From the NCBI RefSeq assembly GCF_023062595.1, contig NZ_JALLAN010000001.1, positions 458,663 through 522,662 of the forward strand: 64,000 nt of DNA. Reading direction: 5' to 3'. The notes under the pieces are model-generated. The model was not told the origin of the DNA. It searched no databases and was given only the letters and a program-made list of their open reading frames with translations. Of the stretch, positions 51,248 to 60,491 are shown piece by piece. Position 1 is the stretch's first letter; every line of letters begins with the position of its first letter. The DNA is from Arthrobacter rhizosphaerae (lineage in GTDB: Bacteria > Actinomycetota > Actinomycetes > Actinomycetales > Micrococcaceae). The position numbers and the translations under genes are program-made.

Positions 51248-53881
51248 GTGTCAAATGAGAATCTGCAGCGCGATGAAGCGGCAAAACGGTCTGCCCTGAT
51301 CACCACCCGGAGCTACGACGTTTCCCTTGATGTCCGGCGGGCGCCGAACCCGGATGTGGCGGGGTATCGCAGTCGAAGTGTTATCAGCTTCTCGGCGTCT
51401 GAACCTGGAGCTTCAACGTTCCTTGATTTCATTGGCGAGGAAGTCAGCAGCGTTGTCCTGAATGGCAAGAGCCTTACTGTCGGAGACGTTGTTGACGGCG
51501 CCCGGATCAGGCTGGACAACCTCCAGGCAGAGAACCAGGTAACTGTTACGGGCACGGCGCTCTACAGCAGTTCCGGGGAAGGGATGCACCGCTTCTTCGA
51601 TCCGGCAGACGGTCAGTGCTACCTCTACACGCAGTACGAACCGGCGGATGCCAGGCGGGTATTTGCCAACTTCGAACAACCCGACCTCAAGGCGGAATTC
51701 ACCTTTCACGTTTTGGCGCCGACAGGATGGCTTGTTGCGTCCAACGGGACCGAAAGCAGCTGCCTGCCTGTTCCGGGAGACCCCGGCACGAGCCGCTGGG
51801 ACTTTTCCCCGACGAAGCCCATGTCCACGTACATCACCACGGTCCTCGCCGGGCCCTACTTCCGTGCCGTGGACCATTGGAGTGGCGCCGCAAGCGACGG
51901 GACCAGCCTCGAGATCCCCTTGGCCTTGTACTGCCGCGCCTCCATGGCTGCATCCTTTGACACCGCTGAACTTTTCCGCCTGACGAAGAGCGGCCTGGCA
52001 TTCTTCAATGACCTCTTCGATTACCCGTACCCCTGGGGCAAATACGACCAGGCCTTCGTTCCGGAATACAACCTGGGCGCGATGGAAAACCCGGGACTGG
52101 TGACGTTCACGGAGCATTACATTTTCAGGTCCCGCGCCACCGACGCCCAATGTCAGGGCAGGGCGAACACCCTGCTCCACGAAATGGCCCATATGTGGTT
52201 CGGCGACCTGGTCACGATGAGCTGGTGGGACGATTTGTGGCTGAAGGAATCCTTTGCGGACTACATGGGAACTCTCGGTGTTGACCGCGCAACCCGTTGG
52301 GATACGGCGTGGGTAAATTTCGCCAACAAGCGAAAGGCCTGGGCGTACGTTCAGGACCAGCTCCCCACTACGCACCCCATCGTCGCCGACATCCGCGACC
52401 TTGAAGCGGCGAAGCAGAACTTTGACGGCATCACCTATGCCAAGGGCGCTTCAGTGCTCAAGCAGCTGGTGGCATACGTGGGCTTTGACGCCTTCATTAC
52501 CGGCTCCCGCCAATACTTCCGTGATCATGCTTTCGGCAATACCTCCCTGACCGATCTGCTTGCTGCCTTGAGCACAGCCTCCGGCCGTGACCTCGGCACC
52601 TGGGCACAACAGTGGCTCCAGACTTCCGGGATCTCCACTCTTCGGGCAGAGCTTGAGGAGCACGACGGCGTCCTCGGGTCTGTGAACCTCGTCCAGGAAG
52701 CGGAGGACCCGGTGACGGGACGTGAGGAACTGCGGCCGCACCGCCTGCGGGTGGGCCTCTACGACTTTGACGGGGCAGGCGCCTTGGTGCGTACGGACAG
52801 CATGGACGTTGACGTGCAGGGGCACCGGACCAATGTCCCCGGGCTTGTGGGCAAGTCCAGGCCTGCCCTCCTGCTCGTTAATGATGATGACCTGAGCTAC
52901 GCCAAGGTGCGGCTTGATCCTGCCTCCGAGGCCACGGTTCGCACCTCCCTCCACACAATTCCTGACCCCATGGCACGGGCTTTATGCTGGACCGCCCTCT
53001 GGGATTCGGCGCGTGATGGCGTCACCCCCGCGGTCCGATACGTTGACGCCGTGCTTGCCTTTGCCCGGTCGGAGACGGGAAGCGGTGTCCTGTCGACGGT
53101 GCTCAACAATGCCAGCACCGCCATAGAGCGTTATGTCCCGGCGATCGACAGGGAGTCGACTCGGAGCCGGTTTCTGGCCGCTGCCACGGCCGAGCTTTGG
53201 GCGGCCGATCCTGGCTCGGACCAGCAGCTCGCATGGGCGCGTACTGTGGCCGAAACCAGCCGCAGGGACGCGGGACAGCTCCAACTGCTGCGGAACCTTC
53301 TGGACGGGAGTTCGTTGCCGGAGGGCCTGGCCGTGGACGCAGATCTGCGCTGGAATCTTTGGCACGCCCTTGCCGCGCAAGGGCAGGCTGGTCCGCTGCA
53401 ATTGGATGGCGAACTGGCCAGGGACAATACCGCATCGGGGCGTGCCGGGCACGCCACCGCTATGGCTGCCCGCCCTGACCCGGCAGTGAAGGCCGCGGCA
53501 TGGGACCAGGCGGTCAGTGGAAGCTCGTTGTCCAACGAGCTGCTCAGTGCCACAATTTCCGGCTTCAATACGGCACCGGCGGGGCTTCTGGATGACTACG
53601 TCGAACCCTATTTTGCCTGCCTGGAGCAGGTGTGGGCCGAACGAAGCATCGAAATAGCCACTCGGATCGTCCGCGGACTATTCCCGTTGGGACAGAACCT
53701 TGGTGGCAATATCACCGATCCGGAAGCCCACCCTGTGATTGTCCGCGCCGATGAGTGGCTCGCCGGGCACGGCGCAGTCCCTGCGGCGTTGCGCCGGATC
53801 ATTATCGAGCAGCGGAGCCATTTGCATCGTGCACTTGTGGCCCAGGCCCTTGTCGTAAAAACAGCATCGGTTGCTCCGTAA
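51248..53881 (+). CDS. pepN: Aminopeptidase N (M1 family)
   Basis: PepN removes N-terminal amino acids from peptides in the cytosol. The 877-residue M1 metalloprotease has the substrate motif GAMEN at residues 277-281 and the zinc motif HEMAH at 311-315, with the third ligand Glu in LKESFADYMG. A ~400-residue helical ERAP1-like C-terminal domain follows. It starts at a GTG (51248). Length is in the normal range for actinobacterial PepN. It follows the YeiH-type gene closely, so they may be co-transcribed, though they are functionally unrelated. Confidence 0.95.
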   Translation: MSNENLQRDEAAKRSALITTRSYDVSLDVRRAPNPDVAGYRSRSVISFSASEPGASTFLDFIGEEVSSVVLNGKSLTVGDVVDGARIRLDNLQAENQVTVTGTALYSSSGEGMHRFFDPADGQCYLYTQYEPADARRVFANFEQPDLKAEFTFHVLAPTGWLVASNGTESSCLPVPGDPGTSRWDFSPTKPMSTYITTVLAGPYFRAVDHWSGAASDGTSLEIPLALYCRASMAASFDTAELFRLTKSGLAFFNDLFDYPYPWGKYDQAFVPEYNLGAMENPGLVTFTEHYIFRSRATDAQCQGRANTLLHEMAHMWFGDLVTMSWWDDLWLKESFADYMGTLGVDRATRWDTAWVNFANKRKAWAYVQDQLPTTHPIVADIRDLEAAKQNFDGITYAKGASVLKQLVAYVGFDAFITGSRQYFRDHAFGNTSLTDLLAALSTASGRDLGTWAQQWLQTSGISTLRAELEEHDGVLGSVNLVQEAEDPVTGREELRPHRLRVGLYDFDGAGALVRTDSMDVDVQGHRTNVPGLVGKSRPALLLVNDDDLSYAKVRLDPASEATVRTSLHTIPDPMARALCWTALWDSARDGVTPAVRYVDAVLAFARSETGSGVLSTVLNNASTAIERYVPAIDRESTRSRFLAAATAELWAADPGSDQQLAWARTVAETSRRDAGQLQLLRNLLDGSSLPEGLAVDADLRWNLWHALAAQGQAGPLQLDGELARDNTASGRAGHATAMAARPDPAVKAAAWDQAVSGSSLSNELLSATISGFNTAPAGLLDDYVEPYFACLEQVWAERSIEIATRIVRGLFPLGQNLGGNITDPEAHPVIVRADEWLAGHGAVPAALRRIIIEQRSHLHRALVAQALVVKTASVAP

Positions 53882-53902
53882 CTGCAGAGCGGCGGAAACA
53901 CC

Positions 53903-55009
53903 CTACGGGACGCGGTGGAGCCATTCGTTTGTACCGAACTTGGCTTCCACCCGTTCCTGCGCCGCAACGAGTTCCGCATCAGTCAGCTCCGAAGGAGTTG
54001 CCGCATAGCGCTCGGTGAAGACCTCGGTCATGGCTTCGATGATTTCGCCCCGTGCCAGTCCGGTCTGGCGGCGGAGCGGATCCACGCGCTTCTTGGCACT
54101 GCGGGTTCCTTTGTCGGAGAGCTTCTCTTTGCCGATCCGGAGTACCTCCACCATCTTGTCGGCGTCGATGTCGTAACTCATGGTGACGTGATGGAGCATT
54201 CCGCCGTTCGCCAGCCTTTTTTGCGCTGCCCCGCCGATTTTGCCCTGCTCAGTGGCGATGTCATTGAGGGGCACATAAAAGGCACTGATAGCGAGCTTCT
54301 CCAAGGCGGCAAGGACCCACGCGTCCAGGAAGCTGTAGGAATCCGCGAAACTCATACCATCGACGAGGGTTTGAGGCAGGTAGAGCGAGTACGTGATGCA
54401 GTTCCCCGCTTCCATGAACATCGCTCCCCCGCCGCTGATCCTGCGCACCACGGTTACGCCATGGCGGGCAACGCCGTCGGGCTCTATCTCGTTCCGCACA
54501 GACTGGAAGCTCCCGATAACCACGGAAGGCTCCTGCCAATCCCAGAACCGCAAAGTGGGGTTCCGTCGCCCCGCTCCTACTTCCTCCGTGAGGACTTCGT
54601 CGAGGGCCACGTTGACGTGCGTCGGGAGGACCACGGGGGCAATGACGTTCCAATGATGGTCCGACCAGGACGTCGCCTTCGCCAGCGCCCTCCGGACGGC
54701 CACGGCCACCGCTGCGGCCGAGAAGCCGAACAGCACTGCATCCTCAGGAAGCCCTGCGGTGACGGCCGACGCAATCTCGGCTGAGCTGGCATCCTCTGGC
54801 AATCCGCTCAAGGCGCGGTTGATGTCCAGCAGGGCCTCATCCGGCTCCAGGAAGAAGTCCCCGCTGACGGAAACGTTGGCGAGGCGGCCACTGTCGACGT
54901 CGAGGTCCACCACCACGAGTTTGCCGCCAGGTACCTTGTACTCTCCATGCCGACGGGAACCGCCATCGCTGTGGTCATCTGCGGGGCCGGTAGCAGGCTG
55001 GAAAGTCAT
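53903..55009 (-). CDS. Lipoate-protein ligase A-like protein with N-terminal accessory domain
   Basis: This 368-residue protein contains a BPL/LplA catalytic domain (about 110-340), recognised by NPTLRFWDWQEPSVVIGSFQS, VVRRISGGGAMF and the lysine-bearing QGKIGGAAQKRL. Residues ~22-90 (KVPGGKLVVVDLDVDSGRLANVSVSGDFF) resemble the LplA accessory domain, which normally follows the catalytic domain. Here the order is swapped. It probably transfers lipoate or octanoate to lipoyl domains, but substrate and activity are unproven. The ATG at 55009 gives MTFQPATGPADD. It converges on pepN. Confidence 0.85.
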   Translation of the reverse strand: MTFQPATGPADDHSDGGSRRHGEYKVPGGKLVVVDLDVDSGRLANVSVSGDFFLEPDEALLDINRALSGLPEDASSAEIASAVTAGLPEDAVLFGFSAAAVAVAVRRALAKATSWSDHHWNVIAPVVLPTHVNVALDEVLTEEVGAGRRNPTLRFWDWQEPSVVIGSFQSVRNEIEPDGVARHGVTVVRRISGGGAMFMEAGNCITYSLYLPQTLVDGMSFADSYSFLDAWVLAALEKLAISAFYVPLNDIATEQGKIGGAAQKRLANGGMLHHVTMSYDIDADKMVEVLRIGKEKLSDKGTRSAKKRVDPLRRQTGLARGEIIEAMTEVFTERYAATPSELTDAELVAAQERVEAKFGTNEWLHRVP

Positions 55010-55034
55010 ACCTTCCATCCTGCCCCAGGAACGC

Positions 55035-55066
55035 AAAAGCCCGCACCGTTGCCGGTGCGGGCTTTT
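55035..55066 (-). terminator. Rho-independent terminator of rpmE2
   Basis: A perfect 14-bp stem (AAAAGCCCGCACCG / CGGTGCGGGCTTTT) with a four-base loop is flanked by T-rich sequence. It lies 24 bases past the rpmE2 stop codon on the minus strand. Confidence 0.9.
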
Positions 55067-55089
55067 TCAGAGAATCTTGGGGAGAAGTA

Positions 55090-55347
55090 TTACTTCTTGC
55101 CGCCGAAGCCCTTGAAGCGAGCGTTGAAGCGCTCGACGCGGCCTGCAGAGTCCATGATGCGCTGCTTGCCCGTGTAGAACGGGTGGGACTCGGAGGAGAT
55201 TTCGACGTCGATGACCGGGTAGGTGTTGCCGTCTTCCCACTCGATGGTCTTCTTGGAAGACACGGTGGACTTGGTCAGGAACTTGACGCCGGAAGCCAGG
55301 TCGTTGAAAACAACAGCTTCGTACTTCGGGTGAATATCAGACTTCAT
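55090..55347 (-). CDS. rpmE2: 50S ribosomal protein L31 type B
   Basis: This 85-residue ribosomal protein begins [20 protein letters not shown] and contains the L31 signature [21 protein letters not shown]. It lacks the zinc-binding CxxC pair, so it is the zinc-independent type B (C-) form that can replace the zinc form when zinc is scarce. The ATG at 55347 has a weak GGGAC spacer site, and the ORF open to 55446 is not plausible. It is a single-gene unit with a strong terminator. No Zur box was identified in the ~140 bases upstream. Confidence 0.95.
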   Translation of the reverse strand: MKSDIHPKYEAVVFNDLASGVKFLTKSTVSSKKTIEWEDGNTYPVIDVEISSESHPFYTGKQRIMDSAGRVERFNARFKGFGGKK

Positions 55348-55488
55348 AATGGGACCTTCGTTCACGCAACTGGATTTGGCCAGCTGCCAGGTATGAATGG
55401 GATGGTAGAAACACACGCCTGAAGGCGCAGAACAACCAGCTATCAATACTACCCGATAAGCGCAGGGCTGACGAACTGTCCCCGGATG

Positions 55489-56298
55489 TCAGGCCCGGGC
55501 GCGCAACTCCCAGAATGCTACCGCCGAGGCAGCCGCCACGTTGAGGGAGTCAACGCCGGCACGCATGGGGATCTTCACGGCGAGGTCGACGGCGGCCAGT
55601 GTCTCCGCACTCATCCCCGCACCCTCGGTCCCTAGGACCAGGGCCAGCCGGTCCGGGTTTCTGCGGGCCAGGGCGTCGACGTCCACGGCGTCCTCTGTGA
55701 GTTCCATGGCCGCCACTGTGAAGCCCTGGTCTCGAAGCGTCGCCAGGTCCCCGGGCCAGGATTCAAGCCGCGCCCAAGGCACCTGGAACACCGTTCCCAT
55801 GCTCACCCTCACGCTTCGCCGGTACAACGGGTCGCCGCAGCGCGGGGAAACCAGGACAGCGTCTATCCCCAACGCTGCGGCGGACCGGAAGATCGCACCC
55901 ACGTTGGTGTGGTCCACGATGTCTTCAAGGACGGCCACTCGGCGCGCCCCGGCGAGCAGCTCGGTAAGGGGGACGGGCGCGGGACGTTCCATGGCAGCCA
56001 TGGCGCCCCGGTGGAGGTGGAACCCGGTGATCTCTTCCAATAGCGCCGCACTTCCGATGAAGGCAGGGACGTCGGGGTACTGCTCGAAGATGTCGTTGAG
56101 ATCGGCCAGCCATTTTTCCGCCAGGAAAAAGGATCTGGGACGGTGACCGGCAGCCAATGCCCTCCGCAGTACCCGCGAGGACTCCGCGATGTACATGCCC
56201 TCGGCAGGCTCGCGGATCTTCCGCAGATGGACATCCGTCAATTGGGTGTAATCGGACACCAGGGGGTCGTCGGCAGATTCAAGGTAATGGAAAGTCAC
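55489..56298 (-). CDS. TrmH/SpoU-family RNA 2'-O-methyltransferase
   Basis: This 269-residue SPOUT methyltransferase has the three knotted-fold motifs: motif 1 DHTNVGAIFRSAAALG, motif 2 LALVLGTEGAGMS and motif 3 IPMRAGVDSLNVAAASAVAFWEL. An N-terminal substrate-binding domain (VRKIREPAEGMYIAESSRVLRRALA-like region) precedes it. It should methylate a ribose in rRNA or tRNA with S-adenosylmethionine, but the target is not predictable. It starts at a GTG (56298) and is seven bases downstream of the TSUP gene, so it may share its transcript. Confidence 0.93.
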   Translation of the reverse strand: MTFHYLESADDPLVSDYTQLTDVHLRKIREPAEGMYIAESSRVLRRALAAGHRPRSFFLAEKWLADLNDIFEQYPDVPAFIGSAALLEEITGFHLHRGAMAAMERPAPVPLTELLAGARRVAVLEDIVDHTNVGAIFRSAAALGIDAVLVSPRCGDPLYRRSVRVSMGTVFQVPWARLESWPGDLATLRDQGFTVAAMELTEDAVDVDALARRNPDRLALVLGTEGAGMSAETLAAVDLAVKIPMRAGVDSLNVAAASAVAFWELRARA

Positions 56299-56305
56299 TG
56301 CCTGA

Positions 56306-57091
56306 TTATTCCAGCAGATTCGCGATCATAAACCCCAGGGCCACCAGCCCCAGGGTGAAGATGACACCCCTCAGGACAGTGGGGGAAAGCCTGCGGCCTA
56401 CTTTCGACCCGAAGTAGCCGCCGATGACTGAGCTGACGGCGATGATGCCTACCGCCGTCCAGTTGATCCTGTCGAACGCGAAGATCAGATAGGAGACTGC
56501 GGCTATCATGTTCACGCCCAGTACCAGGATGTTCTTCATGGCGTTGGCGTTCTGGATGGTGCCGGTCAGGAAAATACCCAGGATACCCACGAGCAGGATG
56601 CCCTGGGCCGCGACGAAGTAGCCGCCGTAGACGCCGGCAAGATAGACCAGCACCAGGAGTATGATGCCGTGGCTTTTGTCCCGGAGGGCGTGCTCCGGAT
56701 TCTCCTCCCGCTCCCGAACCCACCGCTGGAGCCGCGGCTGGAACACAACCATCAGCAGCGCGAGGATTATCAGCAGGGGTGCCGCATAGTGGAAGACCTG
56801 CTCCGGAAGCTGCAGCAACAGCCACGCCCCGGTGATTCCTCCCAGAAGCGAGGCCGGTAGAAGCTTTAGCAGCTGCCTTCCGCGGCCAACCAGTTCCTTG
56901 CGGTAGCCCCACGCACCTGCGGCGTTTCCTGCCACAAGTCCGGTGGCATTGCTAATGGATGCTGTGACAGGGGCCATCCCCAGGGCGATCAGCACGGGGA
57001 ACGTAACCAGAGTGCCTGAACCCACAACGCTGTTGATGGTTCCGGCCCACAATCCGGCCAAAAAGATAAAGATGCCGCTGAAAAACTCCAC
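56306..57091 (-). CDS. TSUP-family (TauE/SafE) membrane permease
   Basis: This 261-residue membrane protein has about eight hydrophobic segments. The family signature begins GLWAGTINSVVGSGTLVTFPVLI, near residue 14, and a second half-repeat includes GVYGGYFVAAQGILL. TSUP proteins export or import sulfur-containing anions or other organic acids; the substrate is unknown. It starts at a GTG (57091), 19 bases from the end of the ABC ATPase gene on the same strand. Confidence 0.9.
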   Translation of the reverse strand: MEFFSGIFIFLAGLWAGTINSVVGSGTLVTFPVLIALGMAPVTASISNATGLVAGNAAGAWGYRKELVGRGRQLLKLLPASLLGGITGAWLLLQLPEQVFHYAAPLLIILALLMVVFQPRLQRWVREREENPEHALRDKSHGIILLVLVYLAGVYGGYFVAAQGILLVGILGIFLTGTIQNANAMKNILVLGVNMIAAVSYLIFAFDRINWTAVGIIAVSSVIGGYFGSKVGRRLSPTVLRGVIFTLGLVALGFMIANLLE

Positions 57092-57110
57092 GCTGTGTCT
57101 GTGACCGCGC

Positions 57111-57896
57111 TTAGCGCCGCGCTGTCGCCGTGTAGCGCCCGGCGTTCACACTCACATCCAGCGGCAATCCAAAGGTCTCGCTCAAGTGCTCGGAGGTGAG
57201 GACCTGCTCAATAGGGCCGGACGCCACCACACCTGCGTCCCGCATCAGCATTGCGTGGGTGAATCCGGGGGGGACTTCCTCGAGGTGGTGCGTGACGAGC
57301 ACGATGGCGGGCGCGGCGTCGTCCTTTGCGAGTTCGCTGAGGCGGTGGACCAGGTCCTCACGTCCCCCCAGATCCAGACCCGCCGCAGGCTCGTCCAGGA
57401 GAAGGAGTTCGGGATCCGTCATCAGTGCGCGGGCAATCTGGACGCGTTTGCGCTCCCCTTCGGACAGTGAAGCAAAGGGCCGATTAAGCAGGGGACCCAT
57501 CCCCCATTCGTTGAGCAAGGTGAAGGCCCGGCGTTCGTCGTCCTTCTCATAGCCTTCACGCCAACGGCCGGTGACACCGTAGGCCGCAGTTACCACCACG
57601 TTGAGGACTTTTTCATGTTCCGGGATCTGATTGGCCAGGGCTGCGGAGGACAACCCGATCCGTGGGCGCAGTTCAAAGACGTCTACCGCACCAAGGATCT
57701 CCTCAAGAATGCCCGCCATGCCGCTCGTCGGGTGAAGCCGGGCAGCCGCGATCTGGAGCAGAGTGGTCTTGCCGGCTCCGTTCGGGCCGAGAATGACCCA
57801 GCGCTCGCCTTCCCTGACCTGCCAGTCGACTTTGTTCAGAAGCGTTTTGGCCCCACGGACAACGCTGACAGCAGCCATTTCAAGAACATCACTCAT
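57111..57896 (-). CDS. ABC transporter ATP-binding protein
   Basis: This 261-residue ATPase has Walker A GPNGAGKTT (near residue 39), a Q-loop, signature SLSEGERKRVQIARAL, Walker B LLLLDEPAAGLD and the H-loop LVTHHLEE. It resembles the ModF/YlmA-like single-domain ATPases; no permease gene is adjacent, though a TSUP gene follows it. The frame is open to 57995; the ATG at 57896 (MSDVLEMAAVSVVRG) is the natural start and avoids overlap with serB. It diverges from serB by ~97 bases. Function is unassigned. Confidence 0.9.
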   Translation of the reverse strand: MSDVLEMAAVSVVRGAKTLLNKVDWQVREGERWVILGPNGAGKTTLLQIAAARLHPTSGMAGILEEILGAVDVFELRPRIGLSSAALANQIPEHEKVLNVVVTAAYGVTGRWREGYEKDDERRAFTLLNEWGMGPLLNRPFASLSEGERKRVQIARALMTDPELLLLDEPAAGLDLGGREDLVHRLSELAKDDAAPAIVLVTHHLEEVPPGFTHAMLMRDAGVVASGPIEQVLTSEHLSETFGLPLDVSVNAGRYTATARR

Positions 57897-57993
57897 AAGA
57901 GTAGACACTAGGACAAAATGGGGGGCGACTGATAACCGGACCTTGAACGAAACGAATTCGGGCTGCGCACCGGCGCTGACTAAGATTACAGGC

Positions 57994-58887
57994 ATGACTT
58001 CGAACGTGACTGCGGTCAGCTACGGCCTGAAATTGTCCCCCGGCAGCCTTGAGCAGCTGCGTTCGGCGTTGGTTGAATCGGGGGCAACGCTGACGGCCGA
58101 ATCGACCAGCGGAGACGGCCGGTACGAAGTCAACACGATCGATTTCACTGTGGAGCAGGGCATGGCCTCGGACATTGCCGACCTTCGAGGAAGAATCGCC
58201 GCCTCCGGCGCCCAGAACATGGACACTGCGATCGTTCCGGCATCGCTGCGGAACGCGCCCCGGAAGTTCCTCATCATGGACGTCGACTCCACCTTGATCC
58301 AACAGGAGGTCATTGAACTCCTGGCCGCCTACGCAGGAAAACGCGAGGAAGTGGCTGCCGTGACGGAGGCCGCGATGCGCGGGGAATTGGACTTCGCGCA
58401 AAGCCTCCACGCCCGGGTGGCTGTACTGGCGGGGCTGCCTGCCGCCGTCGTCGACTCTGTGCGGGCTGAAGTGAAGCTCAGCGAAGGTGCAGCCGAGCTG
58501 GTTGCAGCCTTCAAAGCCGCCGGCCATGCAGTGGCTGTGGTGTCAGGCGGATTCAACCAGATCCTGCAGCCGATTGCCGAAGAGCTGGGTCTTGACCATT
58601 GGATCGCCAATGAATTGGAGATCGTGGATGGCGTACTGACCGGAAAAGTCCTCGGCGCCGTTATTGACCGGGCCGCCAAGGAAAAGTACCTGCGTGAATG
58701 GGCTGCGGCGGATGGTGTGGCGATGGAAAACACCATCGCAGTCGGCGACGGAGCCAATGACCTGGACATGCTGGGTGCAGCAGGCATCGGCGTTGCCTTC
58801 AACGCAAAGCCCGCCGTACGTGCCGTCGCTGACTCCGCCATCAATATGCCCTACCTTGATGCCGTCAGGCACATCGCCGGAGTGTGA
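57994..58887 (+). CDS. serB: Phosphoserine phosphatase SerB
   Basis: SerB removes phosphate from L-phosphoserine in the last step of serine synthesis. The 297-residue protein has an ACT-like N-terminal region (about 1-85) and a HAD domain with DVDSTLIQQEV (nucleophile Asp96, acid Asp98), VVSGGFNQI, and GDGANDLDML with the metal Asp residues. The ATG at 57994 is preferred over the open frame beginning at 57763, which would overlap the ABC gene. It converges on the SDR gene, with a hairpin in the 70-base gap. Confidence 0.95.
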   Translation: MTSNVTAVSYGLKLSPGSLEQLRSALVESGATLTAESTSGDGRYEVNTIDFTVEQGMASDIADLRGRIAASGAQNMDTAIVPASLRNAPRKFLIMDVDSTLIQQEVIELLAAYAGKREEVAAVTEAAMRGELDFAQSLHARVAVLAGLPAAVVDSVRAEVKLSEGAAELVAAFKAAGHAVAVVSGGFNQILQPIAEELGLDHWIANELEIVDGVLTGKVLGAVIDRAAKEKYLREWAAADGVAMENTIAVGDGANDLDMLGAAGIGVAFNAKPAVRAVADSAINMPYLDAVRHIAGV

Positions 58888-58890
58888 TGC

Positions 58891-58934
58891 CCGGCGGTGG
58901 GACTGGCTCTGAGAACAGAAACCAGCCCCGCCGG
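58891..58934. terminator. Possible hairpin between serB and the convergent SDR gene
   Basis: CCGGCGG and CCGCCGG arms enclose an inner GGCT/AGCC region. There is no T run. It could terminate both genes weakly. Confidence 0.4.
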
Positions 58935-58957
58935 TAAAGATCAGCCGCCGGTGGAAA

Positions 58958-59710
58958 TCAGCTCAAGGTCTTGCCAAAGTAATCGGCGCCGCCGACATAC
59001 TCGGTGTGACCGGATTCGACGTCGGCCGTCACCATTTTGGCTACTTCAGCAGCGAATTCCGAGACGGAGTACAGCTTGCCTGCCTCGGCACGGCGCGCCT
59101 CAATCGCGCCGGGATTTGAGCGGTCAAGGAGTGTCGCCGTGACGGTTCCCTCAATCATGTCCCCTGATACCACTACGAGGGAGATACCCTTCTCAGCCAG
59201 GTGCGGCACAAGCTCGCGCAGTGCGTCTTCGCCCGCGCGCTTGCTTCGGGCCACGGGCTCGTATTCGGGCATCGTGGCAACAGAGTCGATGAAGTGTGCC
59301 TGGTGGCTTGTAACGAAAACCACCCTGGAACCCTCGGCCATCAGGGGTGCAGCTGCGTTGAGCAGGTTCACCTGTGCATCGCGGTTGAGCTTGAGCGCGT
59401 AGCCCTCCTCCATACCTGACTCCATTCCGCCGGAGGCGTTCAGGACCAGTACGTCAAGGGAGCCGAAGTTCTCCATGGCGGCGGTGACAAGCGCCTGCAC
59501 ACCCTCCTGCGTGGTCAGATCGGCTCCTACAGCAACCGCGCGGCCGCCGGCAGCTTCGACCTCTGCCACCACTTTGTTCGCCCGGGGAGCCTTCTGCCGG
59601 TAGTTCACGACGACGGCGGCACCCTCGGCCGCGAGGTACTTGGCAACCTCGGCACCAATACCGCGTGACGAACCCGTCACAATGGCGGTCTTATTGTCCA
59701 GCAGTCCCAT
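58958..59710 (-). CDS. Short-chain dehydrogenase/reductase
   Basis: This 250-residue protein has a classical nucleotide motif (AIVTGSSRGIGAEVAKYL near residue 9), the DVLVLNASGG core and a Ser in FVTSHQAHF. The canonical YxxxK is not visible: the Lys in YEPVARSKRAGED has Val four residues before it, and the nearest Tyr is seven residues before. Some SDR sub-families share this variation. The substrate is unknown. It lies between serB (convergent) and hsp20, both independent of it. Confidence 0.85.
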   Translation of the reverse strand: MGLLDNKTAIVTGSSRGIGAEVAKYLAAEGAAVVVNYRQKAPRANKVVAEVEAAGGRAVAVGADLTTQEGVQALVTAAMENFGSLDVLVLNASGGMESGMEEGYALKLNRDAQVNLLNAAAPLMAEGSRVVFVTSHQAHFIDSVATMPEYEPVARSKRAGEDALRELVPHLAEKGISLVVVSGDMIEGTVTATLLDRSNPGAIEARRAEAGKLYSVSEFAAEVAKMVTADVESGHTEYVGGADYFGKTLS

Positions 59711-59881
59711 ACAAGCTCCTTTTTGTCACAATGTCTCAAGTCAGTTCGTCCGGAGTCCATCATGCCAGCGGCCCGGCGGAATTCGCTTGTGCGACCTCGA
59801 CAAAGAAGAACCCCCACCCTAGTTTCAGGGCCAACGCTCTCCCGTAGCGAAGTGCAGCCGGATTGGTCGGCGACATGAAAA

Positions 59882-59913
59882 GGCGCGGGCAGGCGGTCGA
59901 GCCTGCCCGCGCC
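59882..59913 (-). terminator. Rho-independent terminator of hsp20
   Basis: GGCGCGGGCAGGC pairs perfectly with GCCTGCCCGCGCC (13 bp, six-base loop). On the minus strand it is followed by TTTTC. It lies ~42 bases past the hsp20 stop codon. Confidence 0.85.
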
Positions 59914-59955
59914 GTGGGACCGTGGCCCCGGACTTTTCGGTTTCCAGAGCGGGAG

Positions 59956-60369
59956 TTAGCTGTGGTCGATGCGGATCTTGCGCTTTTCCGCGCTTTCAGA
60001 CGGTTCCCGGGCAGGTGCCCGTACTTCCAGTACGCCGTCCTTGTACTGGGCAGTGATGTCTTCCTCCCTGGCGCCGGGAGGCAGCGGGATGCTCCTGTTG
60101 AACGAGCCGTAACGGAATTCAGAACGGTAGCTGTTTTTGGCCTTGTGCTCAGACTTCTCCTGGCGCTCAGCCTTGATCTGCAGCATGCCGTCGGCAACTG
60201 AGACGTCAAGGTCCTGCTCGGGATCGATGCCCGGCAGTTCCGCCCTGACCACCATGTTGTCGCCCTCCATAAACTGCTCAACCCGGATCGATGAAAATGT
60301 GAGATCGCCGTCAAGGAACCGCCTGATGGGTTCCATGACGTCTGACGGCGCCCACTTGAGATCGGCCAT
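59956..60369 (-). CDS. Hsp20/alpha-crystallin-type small heat shock protein
   Basis: This 137-residue holdase chaperone has the alpha-crystallin domain (about 27-125): VRAELPGIDPEQDLDVSVADG, the RSEFRYGSFNRSIPLPPGA segment and YKDGVLEVRAP. The N-terminus is short and the C-terminus ends in KRKIRIDHS, without a strict IxI motif but with IRI. The ATG at 60369 has a perfect CGAGGAGGAA ribosome-binding site, so the ORF open to 60423 is not used. It is a single-gene unit with its own terminator. No HAIR or CIRCE box was identified by eye. Confidence 0.95.
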   Translation of the reverse strand: MADLKWAPSDVMEPIRRFLDGDLTFSSIRVEQFMEGDNMVVRAELPGIDPEQDLDVSVADGMLQIKAERQEKSEHKAKNSYRSEFRYGSFNRSIPLPPGAREEDITAQYKDGVLEVRAPAREPSESAEKRKIRIDHS

Positions 60370-60491
60370 GGTATTCCTCCTCGGGATCCGGCCCTTGCTC
60401 TTGGGGCCGGTCGATACTCCCATTACATACCCGGAGAGACGTGGTGCTTAGAGCAGAAAGTCCCGGTCGGAAGCACCGCAGGAAGTCCGGA

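Noticed and set aside
50185..51306. 373-residue open frame antisense to the YeiH-type gene and into pepN
   Set aside because: It contradicts two well-supported genes and has a low-complexity Thr/Ala/Arg composition.
55348..55488. Possible Zur box upstream of rpmE2
   Set aside because: No TGATAATCATTATCA-like dyad was found; only a short CGCCT/AGGCG hairpin is present.
60370..60491. HAIR or CIRCE heat-shock operator upstream of hsp20
   Set aside because: No CTTGAGT-N7-ACTCAAG or TTAGCACTC-type inverted repeat was visible.
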